A stretch of 44,477 bases of DNA from Deltaproteobacteria bacterium (GCA_003235365.1 QJWJ01000117.1:1-44477); one strand, 5' to 3'. Positions 8,368-17,467 are shown, counted from the first letter of the stretch. Program-made: numbers and translations. The notes: generated from the letters alone by a model not told the origin.

Positions 8368-9597
8368 CTACTTGGTCAGTCGTTTCGGGCGCAGCAAGTC
8401 AGCTGCCCAGCGCAGCTCGGATGCAATGGCTTCTGCTTGGTTACTGGCGCGTTGCGCTTGGGGCAGAACGTTCCAAGTGTACGTCTCGACTTCCAAGTGT
8501 GGTGGACGAGCACTGGCGCTCAGGTGTTCGAGCAACGGCGCCAGTTCCTGGCGTGTGCTTCGGAAGATCCCGCAATCGGCCGATGAGATGGGTACGTGGA
8601 AATGGACTCTCCATTCAGCGTCGTCAGCGGGCTTGCTGCCCCTCTTTCGGTGGTTCTCGAACGCGTCGCTCAAGTCGACGAAGCGCGTGAGCTGGTCGGT
8701 GTCGCGCTGCACCACCTGGTGAAGGTAGACTGGCTCGTCGAATTGCTCGAGGGCTCGCAGGTGAGTTGCGTCGTTCGGATCGACGATGAGCCCAGCGCTG
8801 ATTTGCACCTTGGCCACATCGATACCCGCTCCAGTCAACGTTTCGTAGACTGCCAGCGCGGGTTCGAACTCGACGGCGGCGTGGCAGGTGTCCAGGCACA
8901 CGCCGATGTGACGTCGGAGGAGTTCTTCGGCGACCCGCGTTCCGCAGCCGGTCAGCGTGTCCAGCGACCGCCTGCTCGTTTCGTCGAGCAACCGCTCTTC
9001 GAAGAAGCTCAGTGTTGCATCGGTGGTTTCGAGTAGGCAGCACGGTTCAGGCACGAGTGCCAACACGAGGCGTTTTCCGCTCCTGCGCTCACAGGCGACC
9101 AGCTCGGCGCAGCACTGCACCAACTGAGCTGTGATCGATGCAATTCGGTCGGCACTCGCGTTGGGTTTGAAAGTGCCCGGCAAGGTGCTGACCGTTCCGA
9201 CGGGAACGTCAGCGGGCAGCAACTGCTCGAGAATGGCAAACAACTGGCAGGTGTAGCCCAACCGGAGAGGATCACCCCAGTCCGGCGTGTACACCTCTTC
9301 TTTGACGGGGGTGCCGTGAAAGGTGCCGTAGGGGAAGCCGTTTAGGGTGAACGTGTACATTCTCAGCTCGGCGAGTAGCGCTTTGAACTCGTCGAGGCGC
9401 GAAGCACTTTGCACCAACTCTCGCGTCGCCACGGCCGCCAGGCGCAAACCGACCCCAAAGGGCTGGGCCCATGCCATGGCTGTGCGGACTGCATTGACGT
9501 CGCGTCGCAACGTGTTTTCGACCTCCGCCAGTGACTCACCCGGATGCACGTTGGTGCAGTAGCTGAGATGCAGCTGAGTCGAGTGGTCCAGGATCAT
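8368..9597 (-). CDS. eboE: EboE, metabolite traffic protein with xylose-isomerase-like TIM barrel
   Basis: 409 residues. The opening LSYCTNVHPGES is typical of EboE. Barrel-type elements follow: FTLNGFPYGTFHG near residue 79, the Glu in LALVPEPCCLLET, and GVCLDTCHAAVEF near 234, where the Asp/His pair resembles metal ligands of sugar isomerase/AP endonuclease barrels. The ATG at 9597 overlaps the eboD stop by four bases, so the two are translationally coupled. EboE is annotated by family as a metabolite traffic protein; its chemistry is unproven. Confidence 0.88.
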   Translation of the reverse strand: MILDHSTQLHLSYCTNVHPGESLAEVENTLRRDVNAVRTAMAWAQPFGVGLRLAAVATRELVQSASRLDEFKALLAELRMYTFTLNGFPYGTFHGTPVKEEVYTPDWGDPLRLGYTCQLFAILEQLLPADVPVGTVSTLPGTFKPNASADRIASITAQLVQCCAELVACERRSGKRLVLALVPEPCCLLETTDATLSFFEERLLDETSRRSLDTLTGCGTRVAEELLRRHIGVCLDTCHAAVEFEPALAVYETLTGAGIDVAKVQISAGLIVDPNDATHLRALEQFDEPVYLHQVVQRDTDQLTRFVDLSDAFENHRKRGSKPADDAEWRVHFHVPISSADCGIFRSTRQELAPLLEHLSASARPPHLEVETYTWNVLPQAQRASNQAEAIASELRWAADLLRPKRLTK

Positions 9598-10793
9598 CCG
9601 CCGGCGCGATCCCGAAGCCAGTCGATGGACGCTTCGATGTGCGCTTGGTCCATCGAGTGAGCTTCGATTGGGGTTCCGATGGATCGCAGTAGCGTAACCG
9701 ACAAGACGCCGCCCAGGTGCTCTCGGAACTCTTCGAGTCCGCCCAGTATTGCGCGTTGGCCGTCCCGGCGCTCATCGAGCGCTGGGTGGAACAGCGGCAA
9801 TCCCAGCGCTTCGATGACACTGAGCAACCTTCCGAAGGCCGTGGCGTCGAGCAGTCCAATGCGGTGAGCATAGGTTGCGTCCAGGGCCATTCCGATGGCG
9901 ACGGCCTCTCCGTGGCGGAGTTCGTGTCCCGACAGCGTTTCGAGTTTGTGCGCAGACCAGTGCCCGTAGTCCAACGGCCTGGCGCTGCCGAGCTCGAACG
10001 GGTCGCCGCTGCAGCGAATGTGCTCGAGATGGAGCAACGCGGCCCGTCGCACGCTTTCATCGAGCAGCGGTCCGCATCGACTCAGCGCAGGAGCGTTGGC
10101 CTCGAGCCAATCGAAGAAGTTCGGGTCCCGTATCGTGCTGACCTTCACCGCTTCGGCGAGGCCGGCGCGGATGTCTCGTCGAGGCAGCGTGTCGAGCCAC
10201 CGCGAGTCGTTGATGACACCAAATGGCGGACAGAAGGTACCGAGGAAGTTCTTGGCGCCGAAAGCATTGACGCCGTTCTTCACGCCGACGCCAGCGTCGT
10301 TTTGCGCGAGTACGGTGGTCGGCATGCGTACCAGGCGGACACCGCGGTGAACCAGTGCCGCCGCATACCCCACCGCGTCCAGGACTGCGCCACCGCCAAT
10401 GGCGACCACACACGCCTGTCGGTCCATGCGACTGCTGGCCAAGGCCTCGACCAGCGAGGAGTGTACATCGGGATCGTTCTTGCAGGCCTCTCCGGCGGGT
10501 ACCAGGAGCGGTGCAGCGCGCAGCTCCAGTTGATCCGAGTGGGCCGCGACGTAGTCGACGACGCTCTGCTCGACGTGGGGCCACGCCGCGGATACTCCCG
10601 CGTCGATGCAGAAGATCACTGGATGGCGATGCGTCTCGGATGTCGCATTGCGGCAGATTGTCCATCGCAATTGCTCCGCACCAGGGGTCAGCGAGTCGCT
10701 GCAAAACACCACCGGATAGTCGAACTGAGCGATGACTTGCTGCCAGTGGATCCCGGCTGGCGCGGTGGCCTTGGGGGCGAGGCTCACGGACAT
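9594..10793 (-). CDS. eboD: 3-dehydroquinate synthase-like sugar phosphate cyclase EboD
   Basis: 399 residues. The DHQS-like fold is clear: the NAD-binding GGGAVLDAVGY near residue 134, MPTTVLAQNDAGVGVKNG near 155, the metal Glu in AGLAEAVKV near 205 and metal His residues in DYGHWSAHKLE and LRHGEAVAIGMALD. DHQS relatives cyclise DAHP or other sugar phosphates; the cluster context predicts a secondary substrate rather than the shikimate pathway. The frame is open 62 codons further upstream, but ATG 10793 gives the normal family length and the upstream residues look non-coding. No clear promoter was found. Confidence 0.87.
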   Translation of the reverse strand: MSVSLAPKATAPAGIHWQQVIAQFDYPVVFCSDSLTPGAEQLRWTICRNATSETHRHPVIFCIDAGVSAAWPHVEQSVVDYVAAHSDQLELRAAPLLVPAGEACKNDPDVHSSLVEALASSRMDRQACVVAIGGGAVLDAVGYAAALVHRGVRLVRMPTTVLAQNDAGVGVKNGVNAFGAKNFLGTFCPPFGVINDSRWLDTLPRRDIRAGLAEAVKVSTIRDPNFFDWLEANAPALSRCGPLLDESVRRAALLHLEHIRCSGDPFELGSARPLDYGHWSAHKLETLSGHELRHGEAVAIGMALDATYAHRIGLLDATAFGRLLSVIEALGLPLFHPALDERRDGQRAILGGLEEFREHLGGVLSVTLLRSIGTPIEAHSMDQAHIEASIDWLRDRAGG

Positions 10794-11161
10794 CGCGTGG
10801 CCTGTGCGGCACGTGCGGCGGCTTGGCGCGCGGGTGGGGAAGTGCCCGGAGGGCTCTTCTGGTGGCAGTTCGCGGTCGGTAGCATGGACGTAGAGCAAGC
10901 TAGTGCTGCCCGCGCGGCTGAGCAAGCGACTGTCGCTGGCTACGTCGCTCCACCAAGGGGGCACATGCGAAGCGAGCACAAGCCGTACCTTCGTGCGTGC
11001 GAGACGCCACCGCGGGTCGGCGGAAGCGACTGCCCTCCCGTATCAGGCGTTGGCCCGTTTCGGAGCGACGAATGAGACGCGCCCGAGCTCGCTTTGCGGT
11101 GCTCGGGCGCGCGGTTTGTGTCTCTCGTCTGCCTGTGCGTTTGTTCTAGCGCTTGTCGGCC
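10794..11161. other. Intergenic stretch upstream of eboD
   Basis: Both flanking genes are on the minus strand. The stretch must hold the promoter for eboD-eboE-eboC, but no convincing -35/-10 pair is visible. Its one clear element is the hairpin at 11078-11111. Confidence 0.5.
11078..11111 (-). terminator. 11-bp perfect hairpin downstream of the DUF3553-like gene
   Basis: CGCGCCCGAGC (11078-11088) pairs exactly with 11101-11111 across a 12-base loop. It lies 50 bases past the stop at 11162. The downstream tail on the minus strand (TCTCATTCGT) is only weakly T-rich, so termination is probable but not certain. Confidence 0.55.
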
Positions 11162-12193
11162 TCAGGCCGCTTCGGCGGAGCTTTTGCCACTGCCCGTGGG
11201 CTCCTGGCCGTCGCCATCGGGTTCGGTGGCGTCGCCTTCCGAGCGCTGCAGTGTGAGCATGCGGCTTTGCGCCGACGGCGTGGTGGTGAGTTTGATGAAA
11301 TCGTGGACGTCGATGTAGTCTTGCGGGGGCAGGTCGTGCTGCTCCAAGTACTCGCAGACGGTCCGTGCGAGGTGCGAGTAGGCGCTGTACGTCAGCGCGC
11401 TGACGCCGCGTGCGCTACGCAATTCCGGAAGCAACCAGTCTGCTTGGGTCTGGAAGCTCGTGCGTCGCACGCAAACGCATTCACGTGGGACGACTAGCCC
11501 CAGGATCGCACTGGCGAGCTCCCAGTTCGGAGCTTTCCCCAACTGTGCTTCGAGCGCGTGCACATAGGCGTCGAAGCGCGCCGAGAGATCGTCCTGACCG
11601 TACAGAACGCCGAGCAGCGCATTCACACTTTGAGCGTTGGCGCGTTCCGCGCTCGCACGCAGCGCTTCGACCTGTGCGGTGGGCACCAAGTCGGTTTGGT
11701 CCAGCACGCTCGCAACTTTTCGCCATACGTCGGCTGCTCCTTCGTCGGTGGCAGACGACTGAAGGAATTCGAGAGACAGGTCCTCTTGCGCGTGGGCGAC
11801 TGCCGCATCTCGATGGCGCTTCAATCGGCGTTTGGCCCCAGCGCCGCGAACCTTCTTCAGCCACTCGCCACCGAAACCTTCGGGGTATTCACTGCGGAAG
11901 TACGCAACCTGATCGGCCAGAGAGAACCGCAACGCCGGCGACATGGAAGTGCGGACGGAAGGGGCGCCCCCAGTGACCTCGATTTGCGCCATCAAGCGAA
12001 TCAGCGTCGCGTGACCAGCGTCGTCGACTTTTTCGACTGGGACCATGAACCGATAGAAGGGTTCGGCCAGCGTCCGGAGCATCCCGTTCTCGAAGAGATA
12101 GCCGCGCTTGTCATCTCGTTCCCATGCGATTACGGCGAGACCCCAGCTCGGTCGTTTCGAGTGTTTGAACAAGGTAGGAAGCGGTTGCGTCAT
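11162..12193 (-). CDS. Conserved-looking protein with DUF3553-like N-terminus, function unknown
   Basis: 343 residues, soluble, no signal peptide or membrane segment. The opening (FKHSKRPSWGLAVIAWERD, then RGYLFENGMLRTL) resembles the small SH3-like DUF3553 unit that begins with an H-x-x-x-P-x-W-G pattern. The middle has a Lys/Arg-rich helix (LKKVRGAGAKRRLKRHRD) and the last ~35 residues are acidic and Gly/Ser-rich. I do not recognise the main domain. ATG 12193 is chosen because AAAGGA lies five bases upstream; the longer frame from 12403 would start upstream of the predicted transcription start. The 5' leader would then be about 175 bases long. Confidence 0.65.
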   Translation of the reverse strand: MTQPLPTLFKHSKRPSWGLAVIAWERDDKRGYLFENGMLRTLAEPFYRFMVPVEKVDDAGHATLIRLMAQIEVTGGAPSVRTSMSPALRFSLADQVAYFRSEYPEGFGGEWLKKVRGAGAKRRLKRHRDAAVAHAQEDLSLEFLQSSATDEGAADVWRKVASVLDQTDLVPTAQVEALRASAERANAQSVNALLGVLYGQDDLSARFDAYVHALEAQLGKAPNWELASAILGLVVPRECVCVRRTSFQTQADWLLPELRSARGVSALTYSAYSHLARTVCEYLEQHDLPPQDYIDVHDFIKLTTTPSAQSRMLTLQRSEGDATEPDGDGQEPTGSGKSSAEAA

Positions 12194-12374
12194 GAGTGTC
12201 CTTTCTACGGAGCACCAAAGAGATAGGGGCTCTGGCTTGAGTAACCTGCCCTTAGAGAAATCTCGTGCGATCGGCCGAGCGTGGGAGTCACGGCTCGAGG
12301 CTCCCGGGATCCGCCGAGTGAGCGGGCAGTTTCGTGGCGCGCTGAGCGAGCGCCAGTTGTGACGAAGAACCTTA

Positions 12375-12403
12375 ACTGTAACATGTGTATGCCCCGCTCG
12401 CAA
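12375..12403 (-). promoter_or_regulatory. Sigma-70-type promoter for the DUF3553-like gene
   Basis: On the minus strand TTGCGA (12403-12398), a 17-base spacer and TACAGT (12380-12375) form a good -35/-10 pair. The predicted transcription start near 12368 leaves a leader of roughly 175 bases before the ATG at 12193. Confidence 0.55.
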
Positions 12404-12416
12404 CCGCGGGTTTTTT
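12393..12416 (+). terminator. Plus-strand intrinsic-terminator-like hairpin
   Basis: CCCGC (12393-12397), an eight-base loop, GCGGG (12406-12410) and TTTTTT (12411-12416). The T-run is on the plus strand, although both neighbouring genes are on the minus strand. It overlaps the -35 of the minus-strand promoter. Confidence 0.45.
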
Positions 12417-12614
12417 CAACGATTTCAAACAGACACTTGCGCGACGCTGCGCTTTGGAAGCGGCTGAGCCAGCGTTCGCGATGCTTTCGGTGGCTCGAAG
12501 AATCCAGTCTCGCCGTCGGTTCCCGGCCTGTGGACGGGGCTCTTTCGCGAGGTGAACAGGTCTGTGGTTACGGGGCCACTGCACCCGAAGGACGGGTCGG
12601 TGCCTCGCTGGCCG

Positions 12615-15113
12615 TCACTTGCCCGACGCGGCCAGGCGCTTGGAAATCACGTCGATCGTCTGGAGGAACTGCTCGGCCTGGGAGGGGCACGTCGGTTTGC
12701 AGGGGCGCTTGGCACAGCGGCTGGGTGTTCGCGCGAGTGACCGCAGAGTTCGGATCGAGCGGTCGTCACCAAACTGTTCGGCGCGGGGCAACAGTGGGAC
12801 GCGGCCCTTGCACGACTGGGAGAAACGCAGCTCGAAAGCGATCTGCAATTGCGGCGAGAAGTTCTTACGTACGGAGCTCTTGCCGAGCTCGCGCAGCGCC
12901 GCGTCCCGTTGGTTGCGGTGGGTGAGCGAGATCTTGTACAGCAGGTCGGGGCCAATCGAGCCCATGCTCTCGCCGAGCAGCGCGTACGCGAGTTTGCCCG
13001 CATCTTTGGAACGCGTCATCTGCACGACCATGTTCTGCAAGTCCGTCTCCTGTGCCGAAGCCGGAGAGGCTGCGAACAGCCGTTTGAAGGTCTTGGCGGA
13101 GTCGACGAGGGTCGAGGAGCGGCTCGCCTGATTGACCGCCACTGCGCGCAGGACCTTCGGGTCGTCGGGAAATCGTTTCAGCAAGGCGACGAGCGCCTCT
13201 TCGCCAGACGCGATCGCTGCGCGCAGTTCTGCGGCTGGCGCGAGGGACAGCGGGACGTCCGTCGTTGCCGGGGCGGCAGTTTCGCTCGGGGCGGGAGCCG
13301 ATTGCGCGGTCGAGCTCGTCGGTTCCGCAGGTGCGTCGGCGGAACTGGCTTGCTGCGCGCTTGCCGCCGGCTGTTCCTCGTTCAGTTCGACGGCGCCTTG
13401 GTCCGCCGTCGTCGGTTCGGCTTCGGCCGTGATGGAGGCTCCGTCGCGTGTGTCCGCATAGCGCCACGCCGTGCCGATCCCCAACGTGAGCACGGCCAGC
13501 AGGGTAGCCATGCCTGCCAACACCGGGCCGACGACGAATCGCCGCAACGAGCGACCACGGCCTCGGCCGGCTCGATCGACCCAGCCACCGACCCGTTCCA
13601 GCGAGCCTTGCCACCAAGTGACGGCGCTGACGCAACCGGCACTCAACAACAAGAACAGCGCCGTGCCCGGCCAGTGCAAGCCGCTGTTGGTGGCCAGCCG
13701 CGGTGTATCGACGAAGTGAATCAGCACGTCGTCGATGAACAGCCAGGTGAGCGCAGAGATGCCGTAGGTAAACATTCCGGCGTTGACTGCGCGTCGCATC
13801 GAGCCGAGCAGTTCGACCACGCGTGCCGTGTTGTTCCAGACGTGCTTGCGCAACCAGCGGATCAGCAGCAACGACGGGGTCAGCAACGTGCCGACCAAAA
13901 TCAGCAGCGTCAGCAACGTTTCCATGCGCGTCAATGGCCACCGCCCCAGGGCCAGAACGATGCTGCCGCTGATCGCCGCGGCGCTGCTCGCAAACGCGAG
14001 GGTCAGGCTCAGCGCGGAGTAACCCAGAAAGCGGATGCGCGCGTTTTTCATGTCCGCGGCGCGGTCGTGCGCGGACAGTGGCGCCATCATGCGTGTCTTG
14101 GCGGCACCAGCGGGGTCGTTGTCGGCGTAGGCCGAGGCATCGCCCAGATCCAGCTCGAGCAACGCCGTACGTAGCTCTTCCATGGTCTGATAGCGCTGGT
14201 CCGGCTCCTTTGCCATCGCGCGCTGGACGACGAACTCCACAGCAGTCGGGATGTCGGGATTGAGGGACGACGGGCGGGGTGGTACGTCGTTCATCACCGC
14301 CAGGATCGTCGCCTGCGGGGTTTCCGTCTTGAACGGTGGGCGGCCCGTCAGCGCGGCGTAGAACAACGCGCCGACGCCGTAGATGTCGCAGCGATGGTCG
14401 ACGCGTTCACCTCGCGCCTGCTCGGGTGCCATGTACGAGGGCGTGCCCATCACCATGCCGGTCTTCGTCAGTTCACTGTCGGAACTGTCGAGGAAGCGGG
14501 AAAGCCCGAAGTCGAGCACCTTCGCGTTGGGGAAGGTCGGAACGCCGTGCTCGAAGTCGCCGACCAGAAATACGTTCTGGGGTTTGAGATCGCGGTGCAC
14601 CACGCCGTTGGCGTGGGCCTCGACCAGGGCGTCGCAGACCTGCAGCACGATGTGCTTCGCGACGGCGGCACTGAGCGGCGCATGTTTTCTCAGATGCACT
14701 GAGAAGTCGATCCCCTCCAAAAAATCGCAGACGAGGTAGGGCCAGCCTTGCGGCGTCAGCGCGACGTCGTAGACGCCCACGGCGTTTGGATGCGACAGGC
14801 ATGCCGCTGCTTCTGCTTCGCGCTGAAACCGACTGAGAACTTCGGGTGAACGCGCGAACTCGGGGTGCAGGACCTTGATCGCGTAGCGCTTTTTCTTGAT
14901 GCGCGTGTGCCAGGCCTCGTACACACGGCCCATGCCACCCTCGCCGAGCACACGCGTGATGCGATAGGTCCTCGATAGCGTGGCGCCGACCAGCGCGTCT
15001 TCTTCGGCGCCTGCTGGAGGAGGATCCGTCCAAGCCGACTCGAACCCCTTGCTCATTTCGTCGGGTCTGAGTGAGGCGGACTGCATCGGCTTGGGTGCCT
15101 CGGGATCAGACAT
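12615..15113 (-). CDS. Transmembrane Ser/Thr protein kinase (Hanks type)
   Basis: 832 residues. The N-terminal kinase domain (about 50-325) has all key motifs: GEGGMGRVYEA (57-67), the ATP-binding Lys of YAIKVL (80), HRDLKPQN (173-180), DFGLSR (201-206) and GTPSYMAPEQ. It is therefore expected to be active. A domain with about six hydrophobic helices follows (roughly 370-580; e.g. ISGSIVLALGRWPL, LLTLLILVGTLLTPSLLLI), then a Pro/Ala/Thr-rich linker and a helical C-terminal domain ending in a Cys-containing tail. ATG 15113 is preferred to the longer frame; a TACACT -10-like hexamer lies about 40 bases upstream, so the longer frame would begin ahead of it. Ligand and targets are unknown. Confidence 0.87.
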   Translation of the reverse strand: MSDPEAPKPMQSASLRPDEMSKGFESAWTDPPPAGAEEDALVGATLSRTYRITRVLGEGGMGRVYEAWHTRIKKKRYAIKVLHPEFARSPEVLSRFQREAEAAACLSHPNAVGVYDVALTPQGWPYLVCDFLEGIDFSVHLRKHAPLSAAVAKHIVLQVCDALVEAHANGVVHRDLKPQNVFLVGDFEHGVPTFPNAKVLDFGLSRFLDSSDSELTKTGMVMGTPSYMAPEQARGERVDHRCDIYGVGALFYAALTGRPPFKTETPQATILAVMNDVPPRPSSLNPDIPTAVEFVVQRAMAKEPDQRYQTMEELRTALLELDLGDASAYADNDPAGAAKTRMMAPLSAHDRAADMKNARIRFLGYSALSLTLAFASSAAAISGSIVLALGRWPLTRMETLLTLLILVGTLLTPSLLLIRWLRKHVWNNTARVVELLGSMRRAVNAGMFTYGISALTWLFIDDVLIHFVDTPRLATNSGLHWPGTALFLLLSAGCVSAVTWWQGSLERVGGWVDRAGRGRGRSLRRFVVGPVLAGMATLLAVLTLGIGTAWRYADTRDGASITAEAEPTTADQGAVELNEEQPAASAQQASSADAPAEPTSSTAQSAPAPSETAAPATTDVPLSLAPAAELRAAIASGEEALVALLKRFPDDPKVLRAVAVNQASRSSTLVDSAKTFKRLFAASPASAQETDLQNMVVQMTRSKDAGKLAYALLGESMGSIGPDLLYKISLTHRNQRDAALRELGKSSVRKNFSPQLQIAFELRFSQSCKGRVPLLPRAEQFGDDRSIRTLRSLARTPSRCAKRPCKPTCPSQAEQFLQTIDVISKRLAASGK

Positions 15114-15446
15114 GGATAGGGGTCGAGAGCATCGCGCGGAAAGTGAGCTTAGTGTAGTGCTACGGCGACGCAAACCTCGCATTAATGGCCAGTCGATCGG
15201 TCACGTCACGAACCACAATGTCGATATTGCGGTGGTCGAGTCACGTGCCCGTCGGGGCAGGTGCGACATCGTGGGAACCGACGCTCGGATGGCGCTAACG
15301 CGTGGCGTCACCTGCGCTGCCAGGCGGCCTACCGGTTCGGGCGCACCGATCCAGCGAGTGGCTGAGAAGGCTTGGTCTCGAGATGGCGCTGTAGGTGTTG
15401 TGGGTGGCGGTCGGCACGTTCGAGCGATTGCCAGCCGGGCGGAATG
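15114..15446. other. Intergenic stretch between ion-channel gene and kinase gene
   Basis: Apart from the TACACT at 15151-15156 I see no gene, strong hairpin or repeat here. Confidence 0.4.
15151..15156 (-). promoter_or_regulatory. -10-like TACACT upstream of the Ser/Thr kinase
   Basis: TACACT on the minus strand, about 38 bases before ATG 15113. No convincing -35 at the normal distance. Confidence 0.3.
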
Positions 15447-17417
15447 CTACGTTGCCAGGGGGCCAGCTCGCCGCGGAGCCGCCACGGACGGCTCGAGCGA
15501 ACTGGAGCGTTGCATGAGCGCGATGGCTTCGTGACGCTGCGGCAGAACCTCGAAGTCCTGCGCTGGATTGAGGTGAACAGTTGTGGATTCTCGCAAGCCG
15601 ATCACGATTCCGCGTTCCTCTGGCCAGCTCGCTTGAAGCTGAGCAAAAGACGACCGTGTGGTGGACTGGCTGTGTTCGGACAACGGTACGAAAGTGATCT
15701 CTGCGCCGTCCTGGGCGAACAGTTCTTCGAAGGCAGGGAGTAGCTCGTGGCGCATTGCCACCTGTGTGAGCACGTGACTGGCAAGAACCGGACTGACGAG
15801 GATCTCTCCCGGCTTGCCGTCAAACAGGCTCGTGTTGTCCGGATTGAGCAGTTCGACCAAAATGTGCGGTTTCGGGTCCAGCCGCTCACAGTACTCGAGC
15901 AACACGAGGTAACCCAAGATGGTTCTGGCGTCGGTGCCCGCGTCGTCGTCGGACCAGTCGCTGGCGAGGATGACAGCGGTTGCGTAGTGACCGAGCTCGA
16001 AGCGTTGGAGGTCCGGCGTGGACGTGAAGTCGCCGACGAAATGGCGAACCGTCTGCTCGGTTGATGCGTAGCCCCAACGCTCGAGCAGGGACTGACGTTC
16101 TTCGATGCCGACTCGCGACAAGACGTCGATCTCGAACTCGCCGTGATCTCGCGCCAACTGGTCGAGCAGCGGGGGGGCCTTGTGATTCCAGCCCAGGATG
16201 AGGATCCGTTGACGGCTGGGCGGCGTCGGTATCGCGACGGTCAACGGCGTTGCGGCGACCGGGTTGGGTTGGCGCCGTCGGGGACGACACGCGTCGAAGT
16301 CTGCCGCCAACAGGATCAGTTTCTCGCCGGCCCGTAGGGCGTGTTGGGTCGGGGCGAGGCGAACGGGGTCGATCGGATCTCCGGTGGAAACGCCGATCGG
16401 CACGGCTCGGTCGAACCGCCCCGCCAGATCGCGGAAAGGCGAACCGTCGAATTCGGGCAAGTGCACGACGTGCAGCCCGCTGCCGCCGCCGTGTCCCAGC
16501 ACGCGGGAAAAAACTTCCGACAGGCCCGGGTGACGGATGTTCTGAACGAGAAGGCGACTGATCAGCTCGTCGCTGGCGATGACCTGCAGCGGGCCCTGGT
16601 AGGCACGTCGCGCGAGGCTCGCTTTGCGCGAGTCGAGCAGTTCGGCGACCACTGGTGGTGGCGCTTTGCCGACGGACCTGGCGACGTCCGCGATGGTGAT
16701 CAGGTTCTTGATGGTCGTCCCGTCGACGGTCGTCTCGACGATGGCGGGCGATTCGTCGGCGGGCAAGATGATGGTCGACGCGTTCAAGAAGTCGACGCGC
16801 TGCAAGTGTTCGGCGTTCAGCCGCATCGGCGAGCCCCAACGCAAGACGAACCGGGCGGGTTCCCAGAACTGACCCACGTAGTTCGACAAGTGGCGCATGA
16901 CGATGTCCGTGTCGACCTCCGTCAGCAGCACGACGCTCAAACGCCTCGCACCGATTCGAGCGAGGAAGTTGGACACGCGCTCTTCCGATTGAAACAGCTC
17001 GCGGACGATCACGGCGGTGCGGTTCGTCCAACCCAGAACCAAGATGTGCTGCTTCTGAACCAGGGGCGTCAGACCTTCTTGCAGTCGCGTCATCGTTTGG
17101 TGAAACCACTGGGTCATGATCGCGACCAGCGCGCCCAAGAACACGACGTAGCCGAGCACCGTGATCAGCGTCGAGACGACCCGGCGCAGCGTGCCGACGT
17201 CGTCCCCCAGGTAACCAGGGTCGGTGAGTCTCAGGAACGCCCACCACACGGCGTCACCGGCGTCGTCGAACTCGCCGTTGAAGAAGACGAACAGCCCGGA
17301 CCACACCGCGATCAGTCCAATCAGGGCGATGACCGCGAGCATCCGGTAGAACGGCCCGCGGAGAACGAAGACTTCGACCTTGAACTGTAACCAGTGTCTA
17401 GCGCGGCGAAGAAACAT
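15447..17417 (-). CDS. CASTOR/POLLUX-like ion channel with two nucleotide-binding (RCK-like) domains
   Basis: 656 residues. Two transmembrane helices (about 26-46 and 82-101) flank a pore-loop-like segment (AFLRLTDPGYLGDD, 60-73). Two Rossmann-type modules follow, beginning HILVLGWTNRTA (124-135) and RILILGWNHKAP (404-415), each with the GW-containing glycine turn typical of CASTOR/POLLUX and ryanodine-like NAD-binding channel proteins. Plant homologues conduct cations at the nuclear envelope; the bacterial proteins are largely unstudied. ATG 17417 has AGGAG about ten bases upstream. The gene lies 50 bases after the AAA/coiled-coil gene on the same strand, so the two probably share a transcript. 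Confidence 0.83.
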   Translation of the reverse strand: MFLRRARHWLQFKVEVFVLRGPFYRMLAVIALIGLIAVWSGLFVFFNGEFDDAGDAVWWAFLRLTDPGYLGDDVGTLRRVVSTLITVLGYVVFLGALVAIMTQWFHQTMTRLQEGLTPLVQKQHILVLGWTNRTAVIVRELFQSEERVSNFLARIGARRLSVVLLTEVDTDIVMRHLSNYVGQFWEPARFVLRWGSPMRLNAEHLQRVDFLNASTIILPADESPAIVETTVDGTTIKNLITIADVARSVGKAPPPVVAELLDSRKASLARRAYQGPLQVIASDELISRLLVQNIRHPGLSEVFSRVLGHGGGSGLHVVHLPEFDGSPFRDLAGRFDRAVPIGVSTGDPIDPVRLAPTQHALRAGEKLILLAADFDACRPRRRQPNPVAATPLTVAIPTPPSRQRILILGWNHKAPPLLDQLARDHGEFEIDVLSRVGIEERQSLLERWGYASTEQTVRHFVGDFTSTPDLQRFELGHYATAVILASDWSDDDAGTDARTILGYLVLLEYCERLDPKPHILVELLNPDNTSLFDGKPGEILVSPVLASHVLTQVAMRHELLPAFEELFAQDGAEITFVPLSEHSQSTTRSSFAQLQASWPEERGIVIGLRESTTVHLNPAQDFEVLPQRHEAIALMQRSSSLEPSVAAPRRAGPLAT

Positions 17418-17467
17418 CGTGCATCGTCTCCTGGGGGCCGAGCGAACTCAAGACATCGACACCCGCG

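Larger units (their letters stand above)
12194..12614. other. Intergenic stretch between kinase gene and DUF3553-like gene
   Basis: It holds the minus-strand promoter at 12375-12403, the overlapping plus-strand terminator-like hairpin and the ~175-base leader. No supported coding sequence. Confidence 0.5.

Noticed and set aside
8868..8882. GGTTCGAACTC, resembling a tRNA T-arm
   Set aside because: It lies inside eboE and has no acceptor or anticodon arms around it.
16341..17390. Plus-strand open frame of 349 codons
   Set aside because: It mirrors the ion-channel gene; composition is Arg/Gln-rich without domains, a shadow of high-GC coding DNA.
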